Positions 9,301 through 18,172 of a stretch of 64,000 bases of DNA are shown here, one piece after another (the stretch's first letter is position 1; every line of letters starts with the position of its first letter). The stretch lies in contig NZ_KB849175.1 of NCBI RefSeq assembly GCF_000367925.1, forward strand, positions 211,395-275,394, in the 5' to 3' direction. Source of the stretch: Acinetobacter bohemicus ANC 3994 (GTDB lineage Bacteria > Pseudomonadota > Gammaproteobacteria > Pseudomonadales > Moraxellaceae). The position numbers and the translations under genes were made by a program. A model generated the notes under the pieces. That model was not told the origin of the DNA and made no database searches. It saw nothing but the letters and a program-made list of their open reading frames with translations.

Positions 9301-10587
9301 GTTCAACATCACTGGATGTTGACGAATCACATGAGCAAGAACGTCCCAAACTTCTGGCGTTTCGCGCTCAACCATTTTCTTCGCAGCTTTAATGGTAGTT
9401 GCTTGACCTGAAGCTTGTAGTTTCGCAAAAATAAATGGTTTGAATAATTCAAGTGCCATTTTCTTTGGAAGACCACATTGGTGCAAACGTAAAGTCGGAC
9501 CTACAGTAATAACCGAACGACCTGAATAGTCGACACGTTTACCCAATAAGTTTTGACGGAAACGACCTTGCTTACCTTTGATCATATCGGCCAAAGATTT
9601 AAGCGGACGTTTGTTCGAACCTGTAATTGCGCGACCACGACGACCGTTATCCAGCAATGCATCGACAGACTCTTGCAACATACGTTTTTCGTTACGTACG
9701 ATGATGTCTGGCGCTGAAAGGTCAAGAAGACGTTTTAAACGGTTGTTACGGTTAATCACACGACGGTAAAGATCATTCAAGTCAGACGTCGCGAAACGGC
9801 CACCTTCAAGTGGAACCAACGGACGAAGATCTGGTGGAAGAACTGGTAATACAGTCAACACCATCCATTCTGGTTTGTTGTTCGACTCTTTGAATGCTTC
9901 CATCAACTTCAAACGTTTAGAGGCTTTTTTAAGCTTGGTCTCAGACGTTGTTTGTGGAATTTCTTCACGAAGACGCGAAATTTCGTTTTCAAGATCGATG
10001 TCTTTCAACAAATCTTGAATCGCTTCTGCACCCATTTTCGCGCTGAATTCATCACCGTGTTCTTCTAACGCGGTGAAGTATTCTTCATCGTTTAGAAGTT
10101 GGTATTTCTCCATCGGAGTCATACCCGGATCAGTGACAACGTATGATTCGAAATACAATACACGTTCGATATCACGTAAAGTCATGTCTAAAAGAAGACC
10201 AATACGGGATGGTAATGATTTCAAGAACCAAATGTGCGCCACTGGTGAAGCTAGATCAATATGACCCATGCGCTCACGACGTACTTTAGCAGTGGTTACT
10301 TCAACGCCACATTTTTCACAAATGACGCCTTTGTATTTCATACGCTTGTATTTACCACACAAGCATTCGTAATCTTTTACTGGACCAAAAATTTTGGCAC
10401 AGAATAAACCATCACGTTCTGGTTTGAACGTACGATAGTTAATGGTTTCTGGCTTTTTAACTTCACCGTGAGACCATGACTTAATCATTTCTGGTGACGC
10501 AAGACCAATACGGATGCGATCAAACTCTACTGGAGCATGACCGTCTGAATCCGTCTTTTTGCGCATGATATCGAGCAAGTCTTTCAA
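6397..10587 (-). CDS. rpoC: DNA-directed RNA polymerase subunit beta'
   Basis: The catalytic clamp subunit of RNA polymerase, 1396 residues. The N-terminal zinc site has the CLC and CEKC cysteines at about 75-93, the active-site NADFDGDQ motif binds catalytic Mg2+, and the second zinc-binding cysteine cluster (CESTFGVCAKC) lies near 880. I start it at a TTG (10585-10587), giving LKDLLDIMRKKTD, the usual N-terminus of this family. A GGAG Shine-Dalgarno lies 7-8 bases upstream. An in-frame ATG-led extension to 10635 adds 16 atypical residues. It is the last gene of the rplK-to-rpoC block and is separated from rpoB by a palindromic repeat. Confidence 0.98.
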   Translation of the reverse strand: MKDLLDIMRKKTDSDGHAPVEFDRIRIGLASPEMIKSWSHGEVKKPETINYRTFKPERDGLFCAKIFGPVKDYECLCGKYKRMKYKGVICEKCGVEVTTAKVRRERMGHIDLASPVAHIWFLKSLPSRIGLLLDMTLRDIERVLYFESYVVTDPGMTPMEKYQLLNDEEYFTALEEHGDEFSAKMGAEAIQDLLKDIDLENEISRLREEIPQTTSETKLKKASKRLKLMEAFKESNNKPEWMVLTVLPVLPPDLRPLVPLEGGRFATSDLNDLYRRVINRNNRLKRLLDLSAPDIIVRNEKRMLQESVDALLDNGRRGRAITGSNKRPLKSLADMIKGKQGRFRQNLLGKRVDYSGRSVITVGPTLRLHQCGLPKKMALELFKPFIFAKLQASGQATTIKAAKKMVERETPEVWDVLAHVIRQHPVMLNRAPTLHRLGLQAFEPTLIEGKAIRLHPLVCAAFNADFDGDQMAVHVPLTLEAQLEARALMMSTNNILSPANGEPIIVPSQDVVLGLYYITRDAINAKGEGMVFADTDEVNRALATGQVNLHARVKARVHQTVIDEDGNREDQTIIVDTTPGRCLLWEVVPKGMDFQQINLEMNKKNISKLINSCYRKLGLKDTVIFADQLMYLGFRQATRSGVSVGMEDMLIPPTKYTIIEKAETEVREIEQQFEQGFVTAGERYNKVVDIWARTNDQVAKAMMDNLSFTTVKNKQGEDEKQKSFNSIYMMSDSGARGSAAQIRQLAGMRGLMAKPDGSIIETPIKANFREGLTVLQYFISTHGARKGLADTALKTANSGYLTRRLVDVAQDLVINEPDCGTLSGLVMTPFIQGGDVIENLGARVLGRVVAEDVKRAGSDDVILPRNTLIDEKLAAFIEEAGVDEVKVRSVVSCESTFGVCAKCYGRDLARGHQVNPGESVGVMAAQSIGEPGTQLTMRTFHVGGAASRTSAANSVQVRNKGTVRFHNVKTVQHAKGHLVSTSRSGEIGIADDLGRERERYKIPYGASIILKDGEAVAAGGIVATWDPHTHPLVTEVAGKVRFSQIADGVTVTSKTDDATGMTTIEILPVTSRPASGKDMRPAVVLDTTDGGEQFYFLPQNTILSVRDGETIGVGDVIGRVPQETSRTRDITGGLPRVADLFEARKPKEHAILAEISGVVSFGKETKGKNRLVITPDDGSEIYEELIPKWRTINVYEGEHVNRGETVSDGPQNPHDILRLKGEVALTNYIVNEVQDVYRLQGVKINDKHIEVIVRQMLRKVEITDGGDTSFIKGEQVDYIRMVAENQAVLAQNKFPAKYERQLMGITKASLSTDSFISAASFQETTRVLTEAAVTGKEDDLRGLKENVVVGRLIPAGTGLAYHLERRRQEAEAAEHELVNDFSDVDQALSQAFNQEF

Positions 10588-10662
10588 TTTTTTTCTCCGT
10601 GTGCCGAAAAGATTTTCGCTTCCCGGCTGGGTCACAAATATTGTTTTTTAACTGAATAGGGA

Positions 10663-10743
10663 ATCTCAAAAAATCCCCCTAAATCCCCCTGAGTAAAGAG
10701 GGACTTCTCCCCTCTTTCTTAAAGAGGGGTCGGGGGAGATTTC
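10663..10743. repeat. palindromic GC-rich repeat between rpoB and rpoC
   Basis: In an AT-rich genome this spacer has G-runs and C-runs arranged as competing hairpins. CCCCTCTTT (10709-10717) pairs perfectly with AAAGAGGGG (10721-10729, loop of 3). Eight of the same bases can instead pair with AAAGAGGG at 10695-10702. Outer AATCCCCC and GGGGGAGATT arms enclose them. The form resembles a REP/BIME-type intergenic repeat. No T-run follows on the minus strand, so it is unlikely to terminate rpoC transcription. Confidence 0.75.
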
Positions 10744-13700
10744 TTAGTCACCATTTTTCAGTTCAATGTTGATACCTAAAGAACGGATCTCTTTGGTCAA
10801 TACGTTGAACGATTCAGGCATGCCCGGATCCATATAATGGTTGCCATCTACGATGTTCTTGTAGATGCGAGTACGACCTTCAACGTCATCCGACTTCACA
10901 GTAAGCATTTCTTGCAGTGTATAAGCCGCACCATATGCTTCAAGCGCCCAGACTTCCATCTCACCGAAACGCTGACCACCGAATTGAGCTTTACCGCCCA
11001 ATGGCTGTTGCGTTACAAGTGAGTAAGAACCAGTAGAACGCGCATGCATCTTGTCATCAACCAAGTGATTCAGTTTCAACATGTACATGTAACCTACAGT
11101 TACTGGACGGTCAAAACGCTCACCTGTACGTCCATCATACAAGACTGTTTGACCTGTACGTGGAATGTCTGCAAGTTCTAATAATTCTTTAATTTGACTT
11201 TCATCTGCACCATCAAATACTGGTGTAGCTAAAGGAATACCTTTACGCAAGTTGCCCGCAAGAATCATTACTTCATCATCAGTTAAGCTATCAAGATCTT
11301 CTTGCTCGCCACCAACTTTGTTATAAATTTTGTCTAGGAATTCACGCAGTTCAATCACTGTACGTTGCTGCTGAAGCATCTTGTCGATTTTGTCGCCAAG
11401 ACCTTTTGCTGCCATACCCAAGTGAGTTTCAAGAATCTGACCCACGTTCATACGTGATGGTACACCCAGTGGGTTCAACACGATATCAACAGGAACACCA
11501 TAAGCATCATGTGGCATGTCTTCGACTGGTAAGATGTTAGAGACAACACCTTTGTTACCGTGACGACCCGCCATTTTATCACCCGGTTGGATGCGACGTT
11601 TTACAGCCAAGTAAACTTTAACAACTTTCAATACGCCAGTTGTAAGCTCATCACCTGTAGAAAGTTTGCGTTTTTTCTCAGCAAATTTCTCGTCAATTTC
11701 GATGCTCTTCTCTTTCAAGAACACTTGAATTTGCGTTAAACGTTCAGCAATTGCTTCATCATTTGGCTGGATTTCAAGCAGATCAACCAGCTCTAGACCA
11801 GATAACAAATCTTCAGCAAGCTTATCACCGCGTTTAGTGGTACCACCACCATTCGATTCTTGACCTTTCAACAAGCGAACAATACGTTCACGCGCTGCTT
11901 CTTCAAAGATTTTGTATTCTTCTTTCAAGTCTTTACGGTAAGCATCTAACTGCGCTTTTTCAATTGCTTGAGCACGTTCGTCTTTTTCAAGACCGTCACG
12001 TGTAAACACTTGAACGTCAATCACAGTACCTTTCGTACCCGATGGAACACGTAAAGATGAGTCTTTCACGTCAGCTGCTTTTTCACCAAAGATTGCGCGA
12101 AGCAATTTTTCTTCTGGTGTTAACTGCGTTTCACCTTTAGGCGTGACTTTACCAACCAGAATGTCACCCGCAGTCACTTCAGCACCGATATACACGATAC
12201 CTGATTCATCAAGTTTAGACAGTGCAGCTTCACCTACGTTAGGAATATCGGCAGTAATTTCTTCTGCACCTAACTTAGTATCACGTGCTACACATGATAA
12301 TTCTTGAATATGAATTGAAGTTAAACGGTCTTCTTGAAGGACACGCTCAGATAATAAGATCGAGTCTTCGTAGTTATAACCATTCCACGTCATGAACGCG
12401 ACGCGCATGTTTTGACCTAGCGCAAGTTCACCACCGTCAGTCGATGGACCATCAGCCAATACGTCGCCACAAGCAACTTTATCGCCAAGTTTCACAACTA
12501 CAGTTTGGTTAATACAGGTGTTCTGGTTCGAACGCGTATATTTAATCAGGTTGTAGATATCTACGCCTGCTTCGCCTGCGATCATCTCTTCTTCGTTGAC
12601 ACGAATAACGACACGAGAAGCATCAACGAATTCAATACGACCACCACGTTTTGCAATGACACATACACCCGAGTCACGCGCTACGTTTGCTTCCATACCT
12701 GTACCAACAAGCGGTTTGTCCGCAATTAGCGTAGGTACAGCCTGACGTTGCATGTTTGAACCCATCAATGCACGGTTGGCATCATCGTGTTCAAGGAACG
12801 GAATCAGTGATGCAGCAACAGATACAACCTGTTGAGCAGAAACATCCATATGCGTCACTTTTTCAGGCGGCATACGAACGAAATCACCCTGATGACGTAC
12901 TGATACGAATTCTTCAGTCAACGTACCATCTTTATCTACACCAGAATCGGCCTGTGCAATCACAGTACCCACTTCTTCAATTGCAGATAAATATTCAATA
13001 TCATCTGTTACACGGCCTTCTACAACTCGGCGATATGGTGTTTCCAAGAAACCGAAGTTGTTGGCTTTTGCATATACAGAAAGCGAGTTGATCAAACCAA
13101 TGTTTGGTCCCTCAGGCGTTTCAATTGGACATACACGACCGTAATGCGTTTGATGTACGTCACGTACTTCAAAGCCTGCACGTTCACGTGTCAAACCACC
13201 TGGCCCAAGCGCTGATACACGACGTTTGTGTGTAATTTCAGACAATGGGTTATTTTGATCCATAAACTGAGACAATTGGCTTGAACCAAAGAATTCTTTG
13301 ATCGCAGCAGCAACTGGTTTTGCATTGATCAAATCTTGTGGAGACAAGTTATCTGTTTCAGCTTGGCTTAAACGTTCTTTAACAGCACGTTCTACACGAA
13401 CTAAACCAACACGGAATTGGTTTTCTGTCATCTCACCTACTGAACGTACGCGACGGTTACCCAAGTGATCGATATCATCGACTTCACCTTTACCGTTACG
13501 AATTTCAACCAATGTCTTCAATACGTCAGTAATATCACTGTTTGAAAGAATACCTTCAATTGCACGTGACTTCTGATCTGTACCTACATCATATGGACGA
13601 CCCAAACGACGGTTGAACTTCATACGACCCACTGGAGAAAGGTCATAACGTTCAGACGAGAAGAACAAGTTATTGAATAAGTTTTCAGCCGCTTCTTTCG

Positions 13701-14832
13701 TTGGTGGCTCGCCTGGGCGCATCACTTTGTAGATTTCTACCAATGCTTCTTCACGACCTGAAGTCGTATCTGCACGTAAAGAATCTGCAACGAAAGAACC
13801 ACGGTCGATGTCATTGGTAAATAGAATGTTAAATTGTTTAACACCACCTTCAGCCAACTTCACCATCACTTCATGGCTAAGTACAGTATTTGCAGCAATC
13901 ACATCGCCATCACGTAAAGCAACATCTTCAGCAGTGATGCGCTCATACAAGTATTCATCAGGAACAGATAGCTTGGTTAAGCCAGAAGCTTCCATTTGAC
14001 GTACATGACGTGCATTAATACGTTTACCTTGTTCAACAATCACTTTGCCGTCAGCATCAGTGATATCGAATTGAGCCATTTCACCGCGCAGGCGTTCAGG
14101 CACAAGGTCAATTTGATAACTACCCATGTCAAGATACACAGGTACTTTTTCGTAGAACATGTCTAAGACTTGTTCGTTGCTATAGCCTAATGCACGAAGT
14201 ACCACAGTCGCGAGTAATTTACGACGACGGTCAATACGTACATAGACCAAATCTTTCGCATCAAATTCAAAGTCTAACCATGAACCACGGTAAGGAATAA
14301 TACGTGCAGAATAAAGAACTTTACCACTCGAATGTGTTTTGCCTTTATCGTGATCAAAGAATACACCTGGTGAACGATGTAATTGAGAAACAATTACACG
14401 CTCAGTACCATTGATAACAAAGGTACCATTTTCGGTCATGAGTGGCATTTCACCCATGTACACTTCTTGCTCACGTACATCTTTAATTGATTTGGTTTCG
14501 CGATCTTTAATGATCAAACGAATTTTTACGCGCATTGGTGCCGCATAAGTCGAACCACGTAAAATACATTCACGCACATCAAACTCAGGCTTACCAAGAC
14601 TATACTCAACAAATTCTAAAGCAGCATTGCCAGAATAACTTTCAATAGGAAAAACTGAACGAAATGCGGCTTGGAGACCGATATCTTCGCGGTTTTTTGG
14701 AGTTTTGCCATCTTGTAGGAATGTTCTGTACGAGTCGACTTGAATCGAAAGCAAGTACGGAGCATCCATGACGCTAGGCAATTTACCAAAATTCTTACGG
14801 ATCCGTTTCTTTTCGGTATATGAGTATGCCAT
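10744..14832 (-). CDS. rpoB: DNA-directed RNA polymerase subunit beta
   Basis: RNA polymerase beta subunit, 1362 residues, colinear with the family from the MAYSYTEKKRIRKNFG start to the C-terminal clamp-binding segment. The rifampicin-binding cluster reads SSQLSQFMDQNNPLSEITHK followed by RRVSALGPGG. The residues most often changed in rifampicin resistance (the Asp, His and Ser of this cluster) are wild type. The QPLGGKAQFGGQRFGEME motif near the C-terminus is intact. It is transcribed with rplJL, probably after partial attenuation in the 305-base gap upstream. Confidence 0.98.
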   Translation of the reverse strand: MAYSYTEKKRIRKNFGKLPSVMDAPYLLSIQVDSYRTFLQDGKTPKNREDIGLQAAFRSVFPIESYSGNAALEFVEYSLGKPEFDVRECILRGSTYAAPMRVKIRLIIKDRETKSIKDVREQEVYMGEMPLMTENGTFVINGTERVIVSQLHRSPGVFFDHDKGKTHSSGKVLYSARIIPYRGSWLDFEFDAKDLVYVRIDRRRKLLATVVLRALGYSNEQVLDMFYEKVPVYLDMGSYQIDLVPERLRGEMAQFDITDADGKVIVEQGKRINARHVRQMEASGLTKLSVPDEYLYERITAEDVALRDGDVIAANTVLSHEVMVKLAEGGVKQFNILFTNDIDRGSFVADSLRADTTSGREEALVEIYKVMRPGEPPTKEAAENLFNNLFFSSERYDLSPVGRMKFNRRLGRPYDVGTDQKSRAIEGILSNSDITDVLKTLVEIRNGKGEVDDIDHLGNRRVRSVGEMTENQFRVGLVRVERAVKERLSQAETDNLSPQDLINAKPVAAAIKEFFGSSQLSQFMDQNNPLSEITHKRRVSALGPGGLTRERAGFEVRDVHQTHYGRVCPIETPEGPNIGLINSLSVYAKANNFGFLETPYRRVVEGRVTDDIEYLSAIEEVGTVIAQADSGVDKDGTLTEEFVSVRHQGDFVRMPPEKVTHMDVSAQQVVSVAASLIPFLEHDDANRALMGSNMQRQAVPTLIADKPLVGTGMEANVARDSGVCVIAKRGGRIEFVDASRVVIRVNEEEMIAGEAGVDIYNLIKYTRSNQNTCINQTVVVKLGDKVACGDVLADGPSTDGGELALGQNMRVAFMTWNGYNYEDSILLSERVLQEDRLTSIHIQELSCVARDTKLGAEEITADIPNVGEAALSKLDESGIVYIGAEVTAGDILVGKVTPKGETQLTPEEKLLRAIFGEKAADVKDSSLRVPSGTKGTVIDVQVFTRDGLEKDERAQAIEKAQLDAYRKDLKEEYKIFEEAARERIVRLLKGQESNGGGTTKRGDKLAEDLLSGLELVDLLEIQPNDEAIAERLTQIQVFLKEKSIEIDEKFAEKKRKLSTGDELTTGVLKVVKVYLAVKRRIQPGDKMAGRHGNKGVVSNILPVEDMPHDAYGVPVDIVLNPLGVPSRMNVGQILETHLGMAAKGLGDKIDKMLQQQRTVIELREFLDKIYNKVGGEQEDLDSLTDDEVMILAGNLRKGIPLATPVFDGADESQIKELLELADIPRTGQTVLYDGRTGERFDRPVTVGYMYMLKLNHLVDDKMHARSTGSYSLVTQQPLGGKAQFGGQRFGEMEVWALEAYGAAYTLQEMLTVKSDDVEGRTRIYKNIVDGNHYMDPGMPESFNVLTKEIRSLGINIELKNGD

Positions 14833-15137
14833 CTGGAGTCCTCGGAAAGTAAACTAAGCCCGCCTGCAGAACGGGTCTAGAAGGAATTACACAGGCCGAT
14901 ATGGCCACCACTTTTTACAAATGCTGCAATTTTTAGTGGTATTAAAACGCTTAGCAATATTTTCAAATATGAAAAAATATTGGTAAATGTTTGATATTAT
15001 TGATTTATTATAATAATTGATGTTTTTTACACCAATCAAACAAAAATCGAGCCGATAATTGTAACGCAAAAAGGCTGATGACCCAAGAGCCATCAGCCAA
15101 ATTTCGGGGTCAATTTAAAATTAGACCCCTAGCTAAA
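14833..15137 (-). promoter_or_regulatory. rplL-rpoB intergenic attenuator region
   Basis: Read on the minus strand after rplL, a first hairpin GGGGTC/GACCCC (15124-15129 and 15106-15111) is followed by a stronger stem GGCTGATG/CATCAGCC (15091-15098 and 15073-15080), then TTTTTGCG. The second hairpin with its T-run has terminator form although rpoBC lie downstream on the same strand. This fits a partial terminator that sets the ratio of ribosomal proteins to polymerase subunits, as is known for the rplL-rpoB gap of other gammaproteobacteria. The remaining 180 bases before rpoB are AT-rich, with no gene. Confidence 0.65.
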
Positions 15138-15503
15138 TTACTTAACAGTAACTGTAGCACCAGTAGTTTCAAGCTTAGCTTTAAGTTCTTCAGCTTCTTC
15201 TTTAGAAATACCTTCTTTAAGAATTTGCGGAGCACCTTCAACTAAATCTTTAGCTTCTTTCAAGCCAAGACCAGTAATTTCACGAACTGCTTTAATTACA
15301 GCTACTTTGTTCGCACCGAAAGAAGTCAACTCAACGTTGAATTCAGACTGTTCTTCAACAGCAGCAGCAGCAGGACCAGCAGCTACAGCTACAGCAGCAG
15401 CAGATACGTTGAATTTTTCTTCAAAAGCAGAAATAAGTTCAACAAGTTCAAGAACAGTTTTTTCAGCAACTGCGTTTAAGATTTCTTCGTTTGTTAAAGC
15501 CAT
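15138..15503 (-). CDS. rplL: 50S ribosomal protein L7/L12
   Basis: A 121-residue stalk protein. It has an N-terminal dimerization domain (1-35), an Ala/Val-rich hinge (about 36-52) and a C-terminal factor-binding domain with the KVAVIKAVREITGLGLKEAK pattern. It forms the ribosomal stalk with L10 and recruits elongation factors. The ATG at 15503 follows a GGAG-type site. It is separated from rplJ by 42 bases and cotranscribed with it. Confidence 0.97.
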   Translation of the reverse strand: MALTNEEILNAVAEKTVLELVELISAFEEKFNVSAAAVAVAAGPAAAAVEEQSEFNVELTSFGANKVAVIKAVREITGLGLKEAKDLVEGAPQILKEGISKEEAEELKAKLETTGATVTVK

Positions 15504-15545
15504 GAGAGTAACTCCAAATGGGTATTGAGTGGTGTGAAAGTAGAT

Positions 15546-16070
15546 TTAAGCTTCTGTAACTTCTGTAACTTCTGGAGCTTCGTTTTTCTCTTGAAGCGCT
15601 GTAAGTAAGCGACCCAATTTCGAAATAGGAGCTTGAAGAACAGATGCGAGCATAGTAAGCGCTTTTTCTTGGTTCGGAAGATTCGCGATAACACCAATTT
15701 CTTCACCTTGATAAAGTTTGCCGTCAAATGCAGCAGCCTTTAATTCAAATGCTTTATTAGTTTTAGCGAATTCTTCGAACAAGCGTGCAGCTGCACCCAT
15801 ATCGTCTTCAGAAGTTGAGAATGCTAAGATTGTTGGGCCAACAAGGTTGTCATTCAAGATCGCGAATTGCGTATCTTGAAGAGCGCGTTTAGCCAAAGTA
15901 TTACGTACAACGCGTGTAGCAACACCTAGTTTACGAGCTTCAACACGAAGAGCAGTTAATTGCTCAACAGTTAAACCTTGATAGTCAGCAACAACGGCAG
16001 CGAACGCTGTAGAAGCAATTTCAGTTACTTCAGCAACGATCTGTTTTTTGCTTTCAATAAGAAGAGCCAT
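15546..16070 (-). CDS. rplJ: 50S ribosomal protein L10
   Basis: A 174-residue L10 protein. The N-terminal domain (about 1-135) binds 23S rRNA, and the C-terminal helix carries L7/L12 dimers. The motif VVRNTLAKRAL is conserved. Strong Shine-Dalgarno AGGAGG precedes the ATG at 16070. The 300-base leader upstream has the features of the L10 autoregulatory RNA. The C-terminal tail ends in EAPEVTEVTEA, a slightly extended acidic end. Confidence 0.97.
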   Translation of the reverse strand: MALLIESKKQIVAEVTEIASTAFAAVVADYQGLTVEQLTALRVEARKLGVATRVVRNTLAKRALQDTQFAILNDNLVGPTILAFSTSEDDMGAAARLFEEFAKTNKAFELKAAAFDGKLYQGEEIGVIANLPNQEKALTMLASVLQAPISKLGRLLTALQEKNEAPEVTEVTEA

Positions 16071-16385
16071 TGTAAAACCTCCTAACGGTGATTTATGTAC
16101 TCAAACGAGTACACTCCCAATTCGTAAGTCAACAAGGATTTTGACTTACACGCGGAGGAGGAATAAATCACACCACCGCGTCTACTCGGACTGGACTTTT
16201 AAGAAGTGAGTCCCGAAAGACCCTCCTCGCCCGAGGTCTTTGACGCTGATAAACTTACATCTATCAATTCAAAGTTTGCCTAAGTTTGCAAAACACGACA
16301 GAGCGTTTCTTGCGTAAGTTTTAAAGTAGTGCTTCAAAACTTACTCAGGGCTTTAAAATTCTGTTCTATCTAATTAAGTAAAAAC
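16071..16385 (-). ncRNA. L10 leader (autoregulatory mRNA leader)
   Basis: This 315-base gap between rplA and rplJ is highly structured on the minus strand. A 9-bp hairpin GTAAGTTTT/AAAACTTAC spans 16314-16344. A central GC-rich region (about 16150-16245) resembles the L10-L12 binding fold. A perfect 8-bp stem GTAAGTCA/TGACTTAC lies near 16125-16152, and TGTACTC/GAGTACA lies just before the AGGAGG site. Position, length and structure fit the ribosomal L10 leader, in which L10 complexed with L7/L12 represses rplJL translation. The exact fold was judged by eye. Confidence 0.7.
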
Positions 16386-17081
16386 TTAGTTAGAAACGTT
16401 TGATACATCAATAGTAAGACCAGGACCCATAGTAGAGCTCAAAGTGATCTTTTTAATGTAAACGCCTTTAGAAGTCGCTGGTTTTAATTTTTTCAAATCA
16501 ACAACCAACGTTTCAATGTTTTGACGGATCGCAGCAGCTTCAAAGCCAACTTGACCAATCGCAGCATGGATAATACCGCCTTTGTCTACACGGTAACGTG
16601 CTTGACCAGCTTTAGCGTTGCGAACAGCGCCAGCTACGTCAGGAGTTACTGTACCGACTTTCGGGTTTGGCATTAAGCCACGTGGACCAAGAATCGTACC
16701 CAACTTACCTACAACGCGCATTGCATCTGGAGCAGCAATAACAACATCAAAGTCAAGATTACCTGCTTGAATGCTTTCAGCAAGGTCATCAAAACCAACG
16801 ATGTCCGCGCCTTCAGCTTTAGCAGCTTCAGCAGCAGCACCTTGAGCAAACACAGCTACACGTACAGTTTTACCAGTACCTGCAGGAAGTGTAGTCGCGC
16901 CACGAACAACCTGATCAGATTTACGTGGGTCAACGCCTAGGTTTACTGAAACATCCAAAGATTCTTTGAATTTAACAGCAGGAAGGTCGTTTAGAACTTG
17001 TACCGCTTCTTCCAAAGTGTAAACTTTGTTTGCTTCAATAGCAGCAGCGATGGCTTTTTGACGTTTCGTTAATTTAGCCAT
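16386..17081 (-). CDS. rplA: 50S ribosomal protein L1
   Basis: A 231-residue L1 protein of normal length with the signature GPRGLMPNPKVGTV and flanking lysine-rich rRNA-binding segments. It binds the 23S rRNA L1 stalk near the E site and in many bacteria represses its own rplKA mRNA. It starts 3 bases after the rplK stop, consistent with translational coupling. Confidence 0.97.
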   Translation of the reverse strand: MAKLTKRQKAIAAAIEANKVYTLEEAVQVLNDLPAVKFKESLDVSVNLGVDPRKSDQVVRGATTLPAGTGKTVRVAVFAQGAAAEAAKAEGADIVGFDDLAESIQAGNLDFDVVIAAPDAMRVVGKLGTILGPRGLMPNPKVGTVTPDVAGAVRNAKAGQARYRVDKGGIIHAAIGQVGFEAAAIRQNIETLVVDLKKLKPATSKGVYIKKITLSSTMGPGLTIDVSNVSN

Positions 17082-17084
17082 GTC

Positions 17085-17513
17085 TTATAACTCCACTTCC
17101 AAGCCCATAGAACGCGCAGAACCAGCAATGGTACGTACACGTGCGTCTAAATCAGCACCAGTTAAATCTGGTTCTTTAGTAGTCGCAATTTCTTCTAATT
17201 GAGCGCGAGTCAACTTACCAACTTTAGTTTTGTTAGGTACAGCTGAACCCTTAGAAATACCAGCAGCTTTCTTAAGAAGAACAGCAGCAGGAGGAGTTTT
17301 CATGATGAATGTGAACGACTTATCGTTGTACACAGTAATCACTACAGGAATTGGAAGACCTGCTTCAACTTTTTGTGTTGCAGCATTGAATTCTTTACAG
17401 AATGCCATGATGTTAACACCACGTTGACCCAATGCAGGACCAATCGGTGGAGATGGATTCGCTTTACCAGCTGGAACTTGCAGCTTGATATAGCCGTCAA
17501 TCTTCTTAGCCAT
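17085..17513 (-). CDS. rplK: 50S ribosomal protein L11
   Basis: A 142-residue L11 protein. The N-terminal domain carries the Pro-rich PAGKANPSPPIGPALGQRG segment (thiostrepton-binding region), and the C-terminal domain binds 23S rRNA helices 43/44. L11 supports GTPase-factor function and RelA activation. It is the first gene of the rplKA pair, with rplA directly behind. Confidence 0.97.
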   Translation of the reverse strand: MAKKIDGYIKLQVPAGKANPSPPIGPALGQRGVNIMAFCKEFNAATQKVEAGLPIPVVITVYNDKSFTFIMKTPPAAVLLKKAAGISKGSAVPNKTKVGKLTRAQLEEIATTKEPDLTGADLDARVRTIAGSARSMGLEVEL

Positions 17514-17589
17514 TTCAAATTACCTCTGGGTACAAACGCCGCTAGGCTCCCCAACGCTATTCATGTAACAAAACTGTTACAACAACAAT

Positions 17590-17612
17590 GCCCGATCCAT
17601 AACAAATCGGGC
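17590..17612. terminator. hairpin between nusG and rplK
   Basis: The stem GCCCGAT/ATCGGGC (17590-17596 and 17606-17612) lies in the 118-base gap between nusG and rplK. A T-run follows only on the plus strand. On the minus strand, where the genes run, it is a plain hairpin and may be a processing or pausing site. A small TGTAACA/TGTTACA palindrome is close by. Confidence 0.4.
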
Positions 17613-17631
17613 GTTTTTCAACCAACCTAAA

Positions 17632-18165
17632 TTAGTTCGCTTTTTCGACTTGGCGAAATTCGAGCTCAACTTGAGTTGGTCGATTAAATACATTAATGGT
17701 CAACGTTAAACGTGACTTCTCGTATTGAACTTCTTCCACCACGCCTTTAAAGTCGGTGAATGGACCATCAACAACAAGTAATTCTTCGCCCGGCTCAAAC
17801 ATCGTCTTAGGACGAGGTGCTTCACCAGTATTACGTACACGTGCAAGAATCGCATCAGCTTCTTTTTGCGTAATCGGTGCCGGCTTTTCTGCCGTACCAC
17901 CAATGAAACCGAGTACTTTTGGACATTCTTTTACGATATGCCAAGTATCATCATTCATTTCCATTTCGACCAATACATAGCCTGGAAAGAATTTACGCTC
18001 TGATTTACGCTTCTTACCATCCTTCATTTCCACTACTTCTTCAGTAGGGACAAGGACTTCACCAAAGCTATCGGCTACAGCGCTACGCTGGATTCGATCA
18101 TTAAGTGAACGCATCACTTGTTTTTCATAACCTGAATAGGCATGAATAATGTACCAACGTTTCAT
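17632..18165 (-). CDS. nusG: transcription termination/antitermination protein NusG
   Basis: A 177-residue NusG. The NGN domain (1 to about 120) begins with KRWYIIHAYSGYEKQV and holds the FFPGYVLVEME pattern. The KOW domain (about 125-177) includes the GPFTDFKGVVEEV motif. It binds RNA polymerase beta' and Rho or S10, linking transcription to translation. The start is 7 bases after the secE stop, so the two genes form a tight operon. Confidence 0.97.
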   Translation of the reverse strand: MKRWYIIHAYSGYEKQVMRSLNDRIQRSAVADSFGEVLVPTEEVVEMKDGKKRKSERKFFPGYVLVEMEMNDDTWHIVKECPKVLGFIGGTAEKPAPITQKEADAILARVRNTGEAPRPKTMFEPGEELLVVDGPFTDFKGVVEEVQYEKSRLTLTINVFNRPTQVELEFRQVEKAN

Positions 18166-18172
18166 AGCTCTC

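Noticed and set aside
12756..13091. 111-codon open frame on the plus strand
   Set aside because: It is antisense to rpoB and has no independent support.
15355..15415. repetitive GCA/GCT-rich stretch that looks like a microsatellite
   Set aside because: It is the Ala-rich hinge of L7/L12 and is explained by the coding sequence.
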